Source: Companilactobacillus suantsaicola | GTDB lineage: Bacteria > Bacillota > Bacilli > Lactobacillales > Lactobacillaceae | Assembly: GCF_004745525.1 (NCBI RefSeq) | Contig: NZ_RKLY01000002.1 | Span: forward strand, 1 to 64,000 | Direction: 5' to 3' | DNA: 64,000 nt | In this document: positions 26,253 to 34,542 of the stretch, piece after piece | Layout: the number at the start of each line of letters is the position of its first letter | Numbering within the stretch: position 1 is the stretch's first letter | The notes under the pieces: model-generated | What the model was told of the DNA's origin: nothing | Database searches by the model: none | Seen by the model: the letters and a program-made list of their open reading frames with translations, nothing else | Program-made: the position numbers and the translations under genes

Positions 26253-27907
26253 TGTTCTGCGACTAATTGACGGACTTTCAGAGTAGCTTTTCGACCGGAT
26301 GCTTTGGCGATTGGTGTTTCATAGCGGAAATGAAGTGTTGTATCGCCGTTTAATCCAGAAATTGCTTCGTCAATAATTGAATTAATTGTGGCTACATTTT
26401 CATCAGTTGTTTCCCAAGAACCGATGCCCTTAACTAACTTGTACAAAGCACCGAGTTTTTCATAATTATCAATATCATAAGCCATAGCTGGCACATGCTT
26501 AGTTGCTTCTTCAAGTTCAGGGATAGTTCTTTGGGTGATACGAGCGGCACTAGCTTTTGACATTGCTTGAACGGTGATTGAATCATCATCTAAGGCAATC
26601 ATACGATTAGATTGCAAACCATGAGCTAAGAAACCACCTGAAACAGCATCCCCAGGGATAAAGTCAATTACTGGATGTCCCGCTTGTCTAGCTTTGGCAT
26701 AAGCAGCAGCACTAGAACCAAGCGCCACGTGAATACCGATCAATTCTTCTTGATAACCGTAAGCTTGACTAGGTACGTCGACAATCAAAATAATTGGTCG
26801 TTTAACATCTTTTTCTTTATCCTCTGCGACAACTTTATTGATTACACTAGCAACCGCAAAACCTTCTTGCAAACCAACTTCCCCATCACGAACTCTAGGG
26901 AAATCATTTTCAGCATCAGGAACAATAGCCACGTATTCCTTACCATCTTTTTGAGCATGTAAGACAGTTGACACCGAACTAGTAGCGTTCTTGATACCAG
27001 TCATTGCTTCAAACCAAACTCGACCACGACTCTTCGTACCTTCCTTAAAGCTCGTTTCAGCTTCAGGAATCTCATGCTTAACAGTTTCGACTTGTTTGAA
27101 TAGATCATCATAAGTTTCAATATCTAATTTCTTCGACAAATCAAGCTTGTCCAACAAACTAAGATAGAAATCGACATTTTCCGTTCGGTGAGCATCTTTT
27201 CTTGTCTCGATCTCATTGACCAAACTAGCTTTAACATCATCAACCGTATCGTCAACAACTTCATCAACTAAACCAGTAGCTAATCTTTGCTTCGTGCCCA
27301 AAGTGTTCCAAATCAAATTCTTATCACTGGAGTCAAATTCTCTCACACCAGCCTCTTGTTCGATAACTTCTGGACCGTTCAAAGCAATCCGAGCCTTGTT
27401 AGTCGCAATCAAGTAGGAAAGAATCGAAGCCGTGATCGACATCCCACCAAATGAACCAACACGACCTGGTACCAAGCCGATAACCGGAACGTACTTCTTT
27501 AAAGCAATCACGACATTTTGAATCTCGGAAATTGACAATAAACCATAGTTAGCTTCTTGTAATCTGACACCACCAGTATCCAAGACTAAGATTGGATAGA
27601 TCGTCTTACTGGCCTGGTTATCTTCCAAGGCTTTTTCTAAAGCAGCAACGATTTTAGCACCACTGACTTCACCGATACCGCCACCTTGGAACTTTCCTTC
27701 GATTGAAACGATCAAGACATTTTTGCCTTCAATCGTTCCCTTCATTAAAACAATTCCGTCATCACTTTCAGGAACAATGTTTTGTGGTTCCAAGTGAGGA
27801 GAAATCATATCATCTAGTGGGCCAACTAGTTCTCTAGCTGAGTTTTCATCCAATAATGAAAGAGCGCGCTGGCGCGCATGTAATTCAACAAAACTATTTT
27901 TCATCAT
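26246..27907 (-). CDS. mdcDE: Malonate decarboxylase beta/gamma fusion (MdcD-MdcE)
   Basis: Decarboxylates malonyl-S-ACP to acetyl-S-ACP without biotin. Two carboxyltransferase-type halves are fused: residues about 1-270 match MdcD (GGGIGEVSGAKI, LDTGGVRLQEANYGL, GRVGSFGGMS) and about 290-553 match MdcE (GRVWFEAMTGI, VDVPSQAYGYQEELIG, IPGDAVSGGFLAHGLQSNR). In Klebsiella and Pseudomonas these are separate genes of some 270 residues each. The start at 27907 has GGAGG 6 nt upstream and overlaps mdcC by 14 bp; a second ATG follows directly. The reading frame is uninterrupted, so this is a real fusion and not an artefact. Confidence 0.9.
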   Translation of the reverse strand: MMKNSFVELHARQRALSLLDENSARELVGPLDDMISPHLEPQNIVPESDDGIVLMKGTIEGKNVLIVSIEGKFQGGGIGEVSGAKIVAALEKALEDNQASKTIYPILVLDTGGVRLQEANYGLLSISEIQNVVIALKKYVPVIGLVPGRVGSFGGMSITASILSYLIATNKARIALNGPEVIEQEAGVREFDSSDKNLIWNTLGTKQRLATGLVDEVVDDTVDDVKASLVNEIETRKDAHRTENVDFYLSLLDKLDLSKKLDIETYDDLFKQVETVKHEIPEAETSFKEGTKSRGRVWFEAMTGIKNATSSVSTVLHAQKDGKEYVAIVPDAENDFPRVRDGEVGLQEGFAVASVINKVVAEDKEKDVKRPIILIVDVPSQAYGYQEELIGIHVALGSSAAAYAKARQAGHPVIDFIPGDAVSGGFLAHGLQSNRMIALDDDSITVQAMSKASAARITQRTIPELEEATKHVPAMAYDIDNYEKLGALYKLVKGIGSWETTDENVATINSIIDEAISGLNGDTTLHFRYETPIAKASGRKATLKVRQLVAEQW

Positions 27908-28190
27908 TTAGTGCCTCCAATGCTTGAGTTAAACGAAGATTAACAACTCCTGGAGTTGAACCAAAGTCATTAATTTCAATGTTGGCTTGGATTGGGTATC
28001 TATCAAAGAAACGTTTCAAGACATTGCTCCAAACCTCTTTGAAACCGTCACTACCAGTTACGATATTAACTTCAGTCTTCTTGTCTGTTGGTCGAAAAAT
28101 AACTTCGAGATCACCAGATGCGACTACCCCAACGTGGACAGGCTTTTTAATCGCATCAGTTGTGTCGAAATTAAAATGTAATTTTTCCAT
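27894..28190 (-). CDS. mdcC: Malonate decarboxylase acyl carrier protein (delta subunit)
   Basis: Carries the acetyl/malonyl group on its phosphoribosyl-dephospho-CoA arm. I choose ATG 28190 (98 residues) because GGAG lies 6 nt upstream and this puts the prosthetic-group serine of VASGDLEV exactly at position 25, the modified residue in Klebsiella MdcC. NDFGSTPGVVNLRL near residue 80 is also conserved. Another ATG at 28202 has no spaced ribosome binding site. It lies between mdcB and mdcDE. Confidence 0.92.
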   Translation of the reverse strand: MEKLHFNFDTTDAIKKPVHVGVVASGDLEVIFRPTDKKTEVNIVTGSDGFKEVWSNVLKRFFDRYPIQANIEINDFGSTPGVVNLRLTQALEALNDEK

Positions 28191-28204
28191 ATTCTTCTCC
28201 ATCC

Positions 28205-28996
28205 CTAATTTAAATGTTTTAAAAAGTAACTAGCTGCAAACAAGTCAGCACTTCCACCAGGAGAAATATTTTTTTCTTTGGTGAAATTTTGCAAAATAGT
28301 AAATTGCGGATTTCCCATCACGCTTCTTGGATCTCTGACAATTTCTGCTGACAACTTTTGAAATTGCTGTAAAGTTTCTAAATCACTGCGATAAACAATA
28401 TTCGTGTCATTGACATTACTGTACAAAACCAATAAACGACGCATCCAAGTATCAAAGTCATCGGCTTCTGGTTGAAAACTCAATGCTTTAGCAACGTTGA
28501 TCAAACCACTTTGAGCCTCACCTTTAGCACCAGTCAAGGCATATTTTTGTTTCGTTACTTGTCCGTGAGTTGGCTTAACTTCATTGAATCGATCTGGCAT
28601 GCGCGATAACTTTTTAACTCCCGCCAAGATTTCTGCTAAGTCATCAGTCTGTAAACTACTGATCACACTGACCAATAAACCTAAACTCCAAATCGCTCCC
28701 TTGTGCGTGTTGACACCATTGGTAGCTGCAAACATGTCTTTTTCAGCAATTCGACCGATTTTCCCGATTGCTTCTCGTAGTTTCAAATCAAGCGGATGAC
28801 GAAAAGAAACTCGCGCCATTTCTTCAAAACCGCTCAACAGTGCGTCGGCTGATTTATAAAATAAAACTATATCCATATCAGTGTGCGAACCATTGGAAAC
28901 TGCATCGACTAAGCCCGGCTTAGGTGAAAAAGAAACTTCCCATTTCAAAGCACTAACTGCTTGTTTAGCTAATAATAAATATTTTGTTTCAATCAT
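28205..28996 (-). CDS. mdcB: Triphosphoribosyl-dephospho-CoA synthase MdcB
   Basis: Makes the MdcC prosthetic-group precursor from ATP and dephospho-CoA (CitG/MdcB family). 263 residues with the family motifs VSFSPKPGLVDAVSNGSHTDMD near 20, NTHKGAIWSLG near 95, and SPGGSADLFAA near the C-terminus. One base separates it from mdcA upstream. Confidence 0.92.
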   Translation of the reverse strand: MIETKYLLLAKQAVSALKWEVSFSPKPGLVDAVSNGSHTDMDIVLFYKSADALLSGFEEMARVSFRHPLDLKLREAIGKIGRIAEKDMFAATNGVNTHKGAIWSLGLLVSVISSLQTDDLAEILAGVKKLSRMPDRFNEVKPTHGQVTKQKYALTGAKGEAQSGLINVAKALSFQPEADDFDTWMRRLLVLYSNVNDTNIVYRSDLETLQQFQKLSAEIVRDPRSVMGNPQFTILQNFTKEKNISPGGSADLFAASYFLKHLN

Positions 28997-28997
28997 C

Positions 28998-30638
28998 TTA
29001 TGACCAACTTCTGAATTTTGCCGGTGGATTGTATAGTCCGTCTGACCACTTAACTAAGTCGTCCATATTTTGTGCTGCTAGAAGCGATCTCTTAGCTTCA
29101 TTTCGGTGAACGCCCAAGTCTTCTGGTAGAGCAACGATTCCTTTAGCACGTAAATCTGCTAATTGTTTAGGGTTACTTCTCAAGCCGACTGGTGTGACAC
29201 CTGCGATCGCCTCAATTGCTGCTTGTCTTTCGGCCATACTGTCGGTCTTATATAGATAAGCGATTCCTTCTTCAGTCACGATGTGCGTTGTGTCTTCGCT
29301 GTAGATCATGATTGGCACATTGGCTAACTTAGCTTCTTTTTGAACTTCTTCAGCATCCAAGTGATCGACAAAGACGGGCTTTTTATTTGAGCCGAAAGTT
29401 TCAACCATTTGGACAACTAATTTTTGACCTTTACCTAATGAATCGTCATCGGGACGCAAACTTTGCCAAGCTGGTGTGGAATGACGACGTCCGTGGGGAT
29501 TGCTACCCATATTAGGAGCACCACCGAAACCTGACAGGCGACCATTAGTAACAGTTGATGAGTTACCGAATTTATCAATTTGCAAAGTTGAACCGACGAA
29601 CATATCCAAAGCGTATTGACCAGCCATTTGACCAAAAGCACGGTTTGAACGCATCGTTCCGTCTTTACCAACGAAGAAAATATCTGGACGATGAGCAATA
29701 TAATTTTCCATACCGACTTCGCCACCGAAACTGTGAATTGTCTTGACCCAGCCACTTTCAATTGCGGGAATCAAAGTAGGTGTTGGGTTAACTTCCCAGT
29801 TAGGTACGATCTTACCTTTCAAACCGAGTTGTTCACCATAAGTTGGTAACAATAACTCAATCGCAGCAGTGTTGAAACCAACCCCGTGGTTAACGGTTTG
29901 TACATTGTGTTTCTCGTAAATACCGCGAATGGCCATCATACCCATTAAAATTTGTAATTCAGTAACATTTTGGGGATCACGCGTAAATAATGGTTCCAAT
30001 TGATAAGGCTGATCGGCTGGAACAACAACGTCGACCCAATCGCCAGGAATATCAACTCGAGGAACTTTATCAACAATTTCATTAGCTTGTACGATAACAA
30101 TTCCGTCTTTAAAAGCCGCAGCTTCAACAATTGCTGGCGTCTCTTCAGTATTGGCACCGGTGTAAAGATTACCGTCACGGTCAACTTTGTCGGCTGCAAC
30201 TAAGACAACATTTGGAATCAAATCGACGTAAAGTCTAGCGTAGAGTTCAAGATAAGTGTGAATGTCACCGACTTCCATAGTCCCGTCAGCAATCATTTGA
30301 GAAATTCGCGTACTTTGGGGACCAGCAAAAGAAAAGTCCAATTTCTTAGCAATCCCAGTTTCAAAAATATCCAAATGTTCCGGACGTGAAACACTAGACA
30401 TGATCATGTGGAGATCATGAACTTTTTCGGGATCAACTGAGGCTAAAGTTTCGGATAGAAAACTAGCTTGTTTCTGGTTATCCCCTTCCAAAACTACTCT
30501 ATCGCCTGGTTGAATAATTCTTTCTAATAATTCTTTAGCATTTTCTGTTTTAACGATTTTACCGTCTAAAAGTGATGCGATGCCATCCATTTTGGCAGCC
30601 TTAGCATCACGATTCTTCGTCCAACTTCTGTTAACCAT
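28998..30638 (-). CDS. mdcA: Malonate decarboxylase alpha subunit (acetyl-ACP:malonate ACP transferase)
   Basis: Exchanges acetyl for malonyl on the carrier protein, the first half-reaction of malonate decarboxylation. 546 residues, the usual MdcA length. The CoA-transferase-like fold shows the glycine-rich VNHGVGFNTAA, HSFGGEVGMENY and GRLSGFGGAPNMG stretches of the family. AGAGGA lies before the ATG; the gap to mdcH is 3 bp. Confidence 0.93.
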   Translation of the reverse strand: MVNRSWTKNRDAKAAKMDGIASLLDGKIVKTENAKELLERIIQPGDRVVLEGDNQKQASFLSETLASVDPEKVHDLHMIMSSVSRPEHLDIFETGIAKKLDFSFAGPQSTRISQMIADGTMEVGDIHTYLELYARLYVDLIPNVVLVAADKVDRDGNLYTGANTEETPAIVEAAAFKDGIVIVQANEIVDKVPRVDIPGDWVDVVVPADQPYQLEPLFTRDPQNVTELQILMGMMAIRGIYEKHNVQTVNHGVGFNTAAIELLLPTYGEQLGLKGKIVPNWEVNPTPTLIPAIESGWVKTIHSFGGEVGMENYIAHRPDIFFVGKDGTMRSNRAFGQMAGQYALDMFVGSTLQIDKFGNSSTVTNGRLSGFGGAPNMGSNPHGRRHSTPAWQSLRPDDDSLGKGQKLVVQMVETFGSNKKPVFVDHLDAEEVQKEAKLANVPIMIYSEDTTHIVTEEGIAYLYKTDSMAERQAAIEAIAGVTPVGLRSNPKQLADLRAKGIVALPEDLGVHRNEAKRSLLAAQNMDDLVKWSDGLYNPPAKFRSWS

Positions 30639-30641
30639 CGA

Positions 30642-31550
30642 TTATCCTCTTTTCCATTTTTCTAACAAGAATTCAATATCATCAAGATTCATACTATTCA
30701 TGGTGATGGTTCTAAAATCAGGAAACTTACTCTTAACTAACTTGGTAAAAGTACTACCTGGCATTAATTCGATTGAAGTATCGACTCCTAATTCAGAAGC
30801 CACATCCATCATCGTGTCCCAATAAACCGGATGCGTTAGATTGTTAATCATGTCATATTTGACACCAGCTACTTTTCTAACCGCATGTCCATTAAAGTTA
30901 GCTAAATACGTACATTGTGGATCTTTACATTCAACTTCTGACAGGGCTTTTTCCAAAACATCAGCCACTGATTGCATCAAAGGTGAATGCGAAGGAACTG
31001 GAACTTTCAACAAAACAGTTTTTTGAGCACTGTTTGCTTTAGCTAGATCCAAAACCTTTTTGATACCAGCAATCGAACCCGAGACAACCGTCTGCAATTC
31101 TGAATTCTGATTAGACGTAAAGATTGGCTCAAGTTCAGTGTTGACTTTATCAACCAATGCAACAACCTCTTTGCGAGTTAAACCAACAATTGCGCCCATT
31201 CCGTATCCAACCGGGAAAGATTCTTGCATCTTTTGTGAACGCAAATAAACAATTTTAATCGCATCATCTTCACTAATGACACCACTAGCCACCGCCGCGG
31301 CAAAAATCCCTAGTGAATGGCCAGCTACAACATCGGGTTCTTGAATTTTTTTCAATTGCCGAACATTGTATAGTTGCAAAATCAAAATCGCTAATTGAAT
31401 TTGAATTGAATCTTGATAATCAACATCCCGATCACGCAACTCAACTCCAGTTAACTCTTTTACACGTTGAATCATTTCCGATGGAACATTTTTTAGCATG
31501 CCACTTTTTTGGCCACCTTGGCCCGGAAATATCCATAAAGTTCTGATAAT
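30642..31550 (-). CDS. mdcH: Malonyl-CoA:ACP transacylase MdcH, probably starting at ATT
   Basis: Primes the MdcC carrier with malonyl groups (FabD-like fold, nucleophile Ser in VAGHSLG near residue 79, His in PVPSHSPLM). The first ATG in frame (31499) would remove the family N-terminus, yet the upstream codons read IIRTLWIFPGQGGQKSG, matching it well. An in-frame TGA at 31554-31556 follows a GGAGG at 31557-31561, and only TTA, ATT and ATC lie between them and the conserved residues. ATT at 31548-31550 is 6 nt from the GGAGG, giving 302 residues, the normal length. I take ATT (or ATC) as a non-canonical initiator; a mutated start is the alternative. First gene of the mdc operon. Confidence 0.8.
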   Translation of the reverse strand: MIRTLWIFPGQGGQKSGMLKNVPSEMIQRVKELTGVELRDRDVDYQDSIQIQLAILILQLYNVRQLKKIQEPDVVAGHSLGIFAAAVASGVISEDDAIKIVYLRSQKMQESFPVGYGMGAIVGLTRKEVVALVDKVNTELEPIFTSNQNSELQTVVSGSIAGIKKVLDLAKANSAQKTVLLKVPVPSHSPLMQSVADVLEKALSEVECKDPQCTYLANFNGHAVRKVAGVKYDMINNLTHPVYWDTMMDVASELGVDTSIELMPGSTFTKLVKSKFPDFRTITMNSMNLDDIEFLLEKWKRG

Positions 31551-31574
31551 TAATCACCTCCAACAATCCTTCTA

Positions 31575-31586
31575 TTGATCTCACAA
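31575..31586. promoter_or_regulatory. Shared 12-mer in the mdcH-lysR intergenic region
   Basis: TTGATCTCACAA, found again unchanged at 32597-32608 before the acyltransferase gene. It lies 25 bp upstream of mdcH and 85 bp before the LysR gene. Candidate site for the local LysR regulator; ATCTC here also faces GAGAT at about 31610 as an inverted pair. Confidence 0.5.
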
Positions 31587-31640
31587 ATTCAGTATAATTG
31601 GAGATTCATAACATGTATAATATATAAAAAGCAAGATACT

Positions 31641-31654
31641 TAACCATTTGGTTA
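31641..31654. promoter_or_regulatory. Palindrome before the LysR gene
   Basis: TAACCATTTGGTTA, a perfect 14-bp palindrome placed just before the ribosome binding site of the LysR gene; possible autoregulatory operator. Confidence 0.45.
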
Positions 31655-31670
31655 TACACAGGAGGAAGAA

Positions 31671-32546
31671 ATGAACCTCAATCAACTAAAATATTTCGTC
31701 GTTGTCGCCAACCAAGAGAGCATCACAAAAGCTGCTAATATTTTGTATGTCTCACAACCCGCTGTCAGTAAAACAATTAAACAATTAGAAGATGAATTGA
31801 AGGTCAAGCTATTTGAACGAACCGGTCGAACTTTAAAATTGAATCGGGCCGGTAAACTCTTTTACAGCTACGTCAATGACAGCTTAGAAGAATTAAACCG
31901 CGGTATTTCAGCCGTTCAAGGAGGATTAGATCAAGCTCAATATCCTATTTCGTTATTAATGGAAGTTGCTTCCCCCTTTATCCCCAGTATCGTGACTACT
32001 TTTAAAGAAAAATTCCCCAACGTCAGGTTGAATATTGCTCAACACAACGTTAGGGAAACTGATTTTAAACAATTTGATTTTATTATCACTAGCACACCTC
32101 TACAGGGTTTAACCAACGTTCCAGTTTTAAAGGAGGAAATTTTTGTCGGTTGGAATATCAATTACGGTTACAGCCAGCAATTCATCCAACCAAAAGAACT
32201 GGCCGCACAAAAATTAATTGGTCTCTCACCGGATAATCCATTACGAGTGACGATCGATAAATATTTCTTAAAGCGAGACATCACTCTAAATTACAATTAT
32301 GAAGCCGATGACCCCGCTACGGTCAGAGGAATTATTGAGGCTGGTGTTGGAATAAGTTTCATCCCTTCTGTCACTTGGCAAACTGTCAGCTCAAAGATTC
32401 AATTGGCCCGACTGACACCTGACCCTTTGCAGCGAACTATTTATCTTTGTTCACCGCATAAAGATTTAACTAATATCCAGCGTGAAATCAGCAACGAACT
32501 CATTTTGATCTTTTTAGCTTACCAACGATCAGAGTTAAAAATTTAG
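31671..32546 (+). CDS. LysR-family transcriptional regulator, likely of the mdc operon
   Basis: 291 residues: N-terminal winged helix (MNLNQLKYFVVVANQESITKAANILYV, SQPAVSKTIKQLEDELKVKLFER) and a C-terminal ligand-binding domain. AGGAGG lies 6 nt before the ATG. It is divergent from mdcH with a 120-bp shared control region, the classic LysR layout, so malonate or a derivative is a reasonable inducer. An MdcR/MdcY-like role is inferred from position; ligand specificity cannot be read. Confidence 0.85.
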   Translation: MNLNQLKYFVVVANQESITKAANILYVSQPAVSKTIKQLEDELKVKLFERTGRTLKLNRAGKLFYSYVNDSLEELNRGISAVQGGLDQAQYPISLLMEVASPFIPSIVTTFKEKFPNVRLNIAQHNVRETDFKQFDFIITSTPLQGLTNVPVLKEEIFVGWNINYGYSQQFIQPKELAAQKLIGLSPDNPLRVTIDKYFLKRDITLNYNYEADDPATVRGIIEAGVGISFIPSVTWQTVSSKIQLARLTPDPLQRTIYLCSPHKDLTNIQREISNELILIFLAYQRSELKI

Positions 32547-32547
32547 T

Positions 32548-32576
32548 TGCAATTATTTTTGAATGAGAATATATTG
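32548..32576 (+). promoter_or_regulatory. Candidate promoter of the acyltransferase gene
   Basis: TTGCAA (32548-32553), 17 nt, TATATT (32571-32576). The shared TTGATCTCACAA follows 20 bp downstream, where a bound protein could block transcription or activate a nearby start. Confidence 0.55.
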
Positions 32577-32596
32577 AATCTAACGATTTCCTTTTG

Positions 32597-32608
32597 TTGA
32601 TCTCACAA
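32597..32608. promoter_or_regulatory. Second copy of the shared 12-mer
   Basis: TTGATCTCACAA, identical to 31575-31586, 22 bp before the acyltransferase ATG. Confidence 0.5.
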
Positions 32609-32630
32609 TTTTACAAGGGGAGATTTTCAA

Positions 32631-33755
32631 ATGAAAACAAAAGTAGACACTACACCCAAGGCCGACATAGGTGATTATATGAAGGTCTTTGCTTGTACTG
32701 CCGTTATGATGCAGACTGTTCTTAGTTTAGTTTTATCGACCGATCCAAGTTTTAGTTACCAAAATTTGATCGGAATTATTTATAATCTGGTCAAATTCAC
32801 AGCCCCAGCCTTTATCTTTGGTATTTTATACACCACGACTCGGACTACTAACCAAAATTCGTGGAGTGATTATGGTGGATACATTAAGAAACAATGGTCT
32901 GCCCTTTTTGTACCCACAATTTGGTGGACCCTAACTTACTTGTTGATATTTCCAAACGTTCAACAAGTTAACAAATTCAACGACCTACCTTCATTTGCTT
33001 GGCACTTTATCAACGGAAACGCCGCTCCGCACCTGTGGTATAACACGATGATGTTGCAGTTTATCATCTTGATGCCATTATTTTGGGCTCTAGCCCATTT
33101 TGTTAAAAATAATGTTAACCGAGGAATTTGGGCTTTGGCGCTGACCATTATTTTATATAGTGCCTGGATTTATTTTTACGATGTAGAAGTTTTCCACGGT
33201 CCCCACGAAACTAGTTGGTATCTCTTAGACCGCTTCTTTATCAGCTTCGTTATTTATGGAATCTTTGGCGTAATTGCTTGGATGTTTAGAAATAAATTTG
33301 AGAAGTTCATCAAAAAAACTTTTCCTATTTTAGTGATTTTATTCTTAGTAACATTTTATTGGACGAACAAGGAATTATTTAATTTTGGTTATCCAGTCAA
33401 TCTCGGTAATGCACCTTACTACAAACCATCGATGACTCTTTATGCGCTACTCGTTATTGGACTAGTTGCAGCAATTTCCATTCGTCATATCAATAAAAAA
33501 TCCAGCGCCTTACCAGTTTTCCACTTCTTAGCCACTTACGCTTATCGTGCTTACTTATCAAATGTCTTCTGGTTGCAAATTATCTGGAGAATTTTTGGTA
33601 GCAACTTGGCTGAAATTAACCCGGTCTTGGCAATCATTGCTTGTTATTTACTAACCTGGGTACTATCATTTACCTCAGCTTACGTCTTCCACATTCTTTG
33701 GTTCAAGGTTAAACATTCTTTGAGCAGATCAGCCGTTTTGACGGAAACGAAATAA
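32631..33755 (+). CDS. Membrane acyltransferase, acyltransferase_3 family
   Basis: 374 residues with about ten membrane segments and the family pattern (early DYMKVFACTAVM segment, APHLWYNTMMLQF near 127). Such proteins O-acylate cell-surface polymers or secreted molecules; the substrate is unknown. No extracellular SGNH domain is attached, unlike OatA. GGGGAG precedes the ATG. It shares a 12-bp upstream site with the mdc control region, hinting at co-regulation. It does not look like a malonate transporter. Confidence 0.82.
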   Translation: MKTKVDTTPKADIGDYMKVFACTAVMMQTVLSLVLSTDPSFSYQNLIGIIYNLVKFTAPAFIFGILYTTTRTTNQNSWSDYGGYIKKQWSALFVPTIWWTLTYLLIFPNVQQVNKFNDLPSFAWHFINGNAAPHLWYNTMMLQFIILMPLFWALAHFVKNNVNRGIWALALTIILYSAWIYFYDVEVFHGPHETSWYLLDRFFISFVIYGIFGVIAWMFRNKFEKFIKKTFPILVILFLVTFYWTNKELFNFGYPVNLGNAPYYKPSMTLYALLVIGLVAAISIRHINKKSSALPVFHFLATYAYRAYLSNVFWLQIIWRIFGSNLAEINPVLAIIACYLLTWVLSFTSAYVFHILWFKVKHSLSRSAVLTETK

Positions 33756-33782
33756 TTATTTTTATTTCTCAAGCTTTGTTTG

Positions 33783-33811
33783 TTGACCCTATAGTCATAT
33801 TATGCTAAATT
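33783..33811 (+). promoter_or_regulatory. clpP promoter
   Basis: TTGACC (33783-33788), 17 nt, TAAATT (33806-33811). The -10 runs into the CIRCE element. Confidence 0.65.
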
Positions 33812-33836
33812 AGCACTGTGCTATTAAGAGTGCTAA
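33810..33836. promoter_or_regulatory. CIRCE element (HrcA operator) upstream of clpP
   Basis: TTAGCACTG, nine bases, GAGTGCTAA: the 9-9-9 CIRCE consensus (TTAGCACTC-N9-GAGTGCTAA) with a single mismatch. It covers the start of transcription and would let HrcA repress clpP. I see no CtsR heptad repeat here. Confidence 0.9.
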
Positions 33837-33856
33837 TTAAAAACAGGAGGCATTTT

Positions 33857-34447
33857 ATGTTAGTTCCTACAGTTATCGAACAAAGTTCACGTGGAGAACG
33901 TGCCTATGATATTTACTCACGACTATTAAAAGATAGAATCATCATGGTTTCAGGAGAAGTTAACAGCCAAATGGCTAATACCGTTATCGCTGAATTGTTA
34001 TTCCTTGATGCCCAAGATTCAGATAAGGACATTTCAATGTACATCAACTCACCTGGTGGTTCTGTTACAGATGGTTTAGCCATCATGGATACAATGAACT
34101 TCATCAAGTCTGATGTACAAACAATCGCAACTGGTATGGCTGCTTCAATGGCAAGTATCCTCTTGTCATCTGGTACAAAGGGTAAGAGATTTGCTCTTCC
34201 AAACTCAACTGTCCTCATTCACCAACCATTAGGTGGCGCTCAAGGTCAACAAACTGAAATTGAAATTGCTGCTCAAGAGATCTTGAAGACAAGAAAGAGA
34301 TTGAACCACATTTTGGCTGATAATTCAGGTCAAACCTTCGAAAAACTTCAAAAGGATACTGATCGTGACAACTACATGACAGCCCAAGAAGCTAAAGATT
34401 ATGGTTTGATTGATGAAATCATGACAAATCAAAAAGAAAGTAAATAA
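33857..34447 (+). CDS. clpP: ATP-dependent Clp protease proteolytic subunit
   Basis: Serine protease core of ClpXP/ClpCP. Start at ATG 33857 (196 residues) with AGGAGG upstream; readings from further upstream run through the CIRCE element. Catalytic triad visible as Ser97 (GMAASMAS), His122 (IHQPLGG) and Asp171 (RDNYM). It is transcribed opposite to the neighbouring backbone genes and ends in a strong terminator. Heat-shock control by HrcA is indicated by CIRCE. Confidence 0.98.
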   Translation: MLVPTVIEQSSRGERAYDIYSRLLKDRIIMVSGEVNSQMANTVIAELLFLDAQDSDKDISMYINSPGGSVTDGLAIMDTMNFIKSDVQTIATGMAASMASILLSSGTKGKRFALPNSTVLIHQPLGGAQGQQTEIEIAAQEILKTRKRLNHILADNSGQTFEKLQKDTDRDNYMTAQEAKDYGLIDEIMTNQKESK

Positions 34448-34460
34448 TATTTACAATTAG

Positions 34461-34492
34461 GAAGCTAGGACAATTTGTTCTAGCTTTTTTTC
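34461..34492 (+). terminator. Intrinsic terminator after clpP
   Basis: AAGCTAG / CTAGCTT stem with a partly paired interior and a run of seven T. Confidence 0.85.
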
Positions 34493-34542
34493 TGTCTTTA
34501 TTTTTTTCGCCTTATAATGAGTTTGAGTTGGAAGTGATTAAA

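Noticed and set aside
31497-31499. ATG as the mdcH start
   Set aside because: It would remove the conserved GQGGQ N-terminus encoded just upstream, and has no ribosome binding site at a normal distance.
24609-33756. tRNA-borne integrative island
   Set aside because: The mdc block abuts the tRNA-Arg 3' end, but I see no integrase and no repeat of the tRNA end, so I only note the position.
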